6,050 nucleotides of DNA from Acidobacteriaceae bacterium (lineage in GTDB: Bacteria > Acidobacteriota > Terriglobia > Terriglobales > Acidobacteriaceae), in the NCBI GenBank assembly GCA_009781125.1, contig WQYS01000157.1, forward strand, positions 1 through 6,050. Direction: 5' to 3'. A program made the translations under genes and the position numbers. The stretch's first letter is position 1. The number at the start of each line of letters is the position of its first letter. Shown in pieces: positions 5,039-6,050 of the stretch. A model generated the notes under the pieces. That model was not told the DNA's origin, made no database searches, and saw nothing but the letters and a program-made list of their open reading frames with translations.

Positions 5039-6050
5039 GTGTCGGATAAGGTCAAGTTACATCTGGGTCTCAAGAGCGATCCTATCGAGTATCGCTACTC
5101 CTATGACTGGCTGTTCAGGATTCTCTCCGAGGAAGGCGTGAGATTCATGCAGCTCGGCACCTTCTTCGAGCTTTATCACCTCCCCGATCATGCCATAACT
5201 TCTCTGCGAGAGAAGGCGGCGCAATACGGAGTCGAAATCTCCAGCGTGTTTACCGCGCACCGCGAACTGGGGGGATTTTTTATTAATGACACTGCCTGGC
5301 AGGAGGTAGCCTTTAACGACTATCGACGGCTGATTCGCGTCAGTTCGTTGCTGGGTGCGCGCTCTGTAGGCTCCAATCCGGGCGCGGTGATGCGGGACCG
5401 GATGGAGACCAAGGCCGCAGGCATTCGATGCTATGTAGAGGCGATGAAAAAGCTCATGCACTACGCCTGCGAACAGGGTGTAGAGACGCTGGCCATCGAA
5501 CCCATGTCCTGCTTGGCGGAGCCGCCTACTCTCCCCGAAGAGATTGTCTCCATAGGCGAGGAGCTGAGAGAGTATCACCTTGCCAATCCAGGCAGCACGG
5601 CACAGACAGGGTACTGCTTCGATGTGAGCCATGGCTACGTGGACTGTAGCCGCGTGATGCGCTACAGCAACCTCGATATGTTCGAGGCCGCGCTTCCTTA
5701 TCTGACCGAAATCCACCTCAAGAACACGGATGCCAATCTCGAATCCACATTTGGATTTACTGCCAAAGATAGGGCTCGAGGGATCGTCGATCCTGGTGTA
5801 TTTCGAAAACGGCTTCTTGCCGGGAGCGCTCAGTTGCCTTCAACAGATTTAATTGGCTATCTCGAAATTGGCGGTCCCAAGCTGGGGAGAGATTATTCGG
5901 ATGCTGAACTGGAGAACCAGCTACGTGAGTCGCTTCGTTATCTACAGAAGACCTTCGCTTGCGGCGAAACTTCACAACCAGAGGCGTTGGCAGAGGAGAT
6001 ACGGCCCATCTCTGTATCGGCTCCCACAATTAAGATCGCACCTTCGATGA
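5039..6050 (+). CDS. Xylose-isomerase-like TIM-barrel sugar epimerase/isomerase with C-terminal extension, runs off window
   Basis: The frame starts at GTG and is open for 337 residues to the right edge. Residues 1 to about 306 form a complete AP-endonuclease-2/xylose-isomerase-like barrel. The expected metal ligands of ketose 3-epimerase-type proteins are visible: E154 (LAIEPM), D195 and nearby H198 (FDVSHG), H226 (EIHLKNT) and E276 (GYLEIGG). Other striking blocks are GSNPGAV, EPMSCLAEPPTLPEE and EIGGPKLGRDYSD. No signal peptide is seen, so it is cytoplasmic. It follows the rhamnosidase by 82 bp on the same strand and is probably co-transcribed. Residues 307-329 look like a linker rich in Glu, Pro and Ser, and TIKIAPSM at 330-337 resembles the N-terminal strand of ribulose-phosphate 3-epimerases (KIAPSIL type). 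A two-barrel fusion is therefore possible but only eight residues support it. The barrel fold is confident; the substrate is unknown, and a rhamnose-related ketose or ketose phosphate is only a guess from context. Confidence -1.
   Translation, partial: MSDKVKLHLGLKSDPIEYRYSYDWLFRILSEEGVRFMQLGTFFELYHLPDHAITSLREKAAQYGVEISSVFTAHRELGGFFINDTAWQEVAFNDYRRLIRVSSLLGARSVGSNPGAVMRDRMETKAAGIRCYVEAMKKLMHYACEQGVETLAIEPMSCLAEPPTLPEEIVSIGEELREYHLANPGSTAQTGYCFDVSHGYVDCSRVMRYSNLDMFEAALPYLTEIHLKNTDANLESTFGFTAKDRARGIVDPGVFRKRLLAGSAQLPSTDLIGYLEIGGPKLGRDYSDAELENQLRESLRYLQKTFACGETSQPEALAEEIRPISVSAPTIKIAPSM

Noticed and set aside
5057..5716. Open minus-strand frame of 219 codons
   Set aside because: It lies wholly opposite the epimerase frame, which carries the metal-binding residues of its family; the antisense translation has no recognisable motif.

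Overview
The window looks like a carbohydrate-utilisation locus from a free-living bacterium of moderate GC content. The style of the genes fits Acidobacteriota (Terriglobia): a Tat-exported putative glycosidase beside a large exported alpha-L-rhamnosidase and a cytoplasmic sugar epimerase. That taxonomic guess rests on family resemblance only and is tentative. I see no rRNA, tRNA, CRISPR array, transposase or phage gene.

Layout. (1) From the left edge to about 892, minus strand: the N-terminal part of a twin-arginine-exported protein that looks like an (alpha/alpha) toroid of glycosidase type; its C-terminus lies outside the window. (2) 893-1734: a long divergent intergenic region of about 840 bp with no convincing gene but much symmetry. 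It holds a perfect 22-bp palindrome, two identical 14-bp near-palindromes in opposite orientation, each exactly 15 bp upstream of a -35-like hexamer facing outward, a 9-bp inverted repeat, and several short hairpins. (3) 1735-4956, plus strand: a complete GH78 alpha-L-rhamnosidase with Sec signal peptide and both catalytic glutamates. (4) 4957-5038: an 82-bp gap with a degenerate tandem repeat and a hairpin. (5) 5039 to the right edge, plus strand: a xylose-isomerase-like TIM-barrel sugar epimerase/isomerase whose complete barrel is followed by a linker and what may be the first strand of a second, ribulose-phosphate-3-epimerase-like domain.

How they may work together (inference). The two exported proteins would act on a rhamnose-containing glycan or glycoside outside the cytoplasm, and the epimerase would process a released sugar inside. 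The paired 14-bp sites suggest that one regulator controls both divergent promoters, so the three genes may form one regulon. The points most worth following up are the paired sites, the 22-bp palindrome in the predicted leader of the minus-strand gene, and the possible two-barrel fusion at the right edge.
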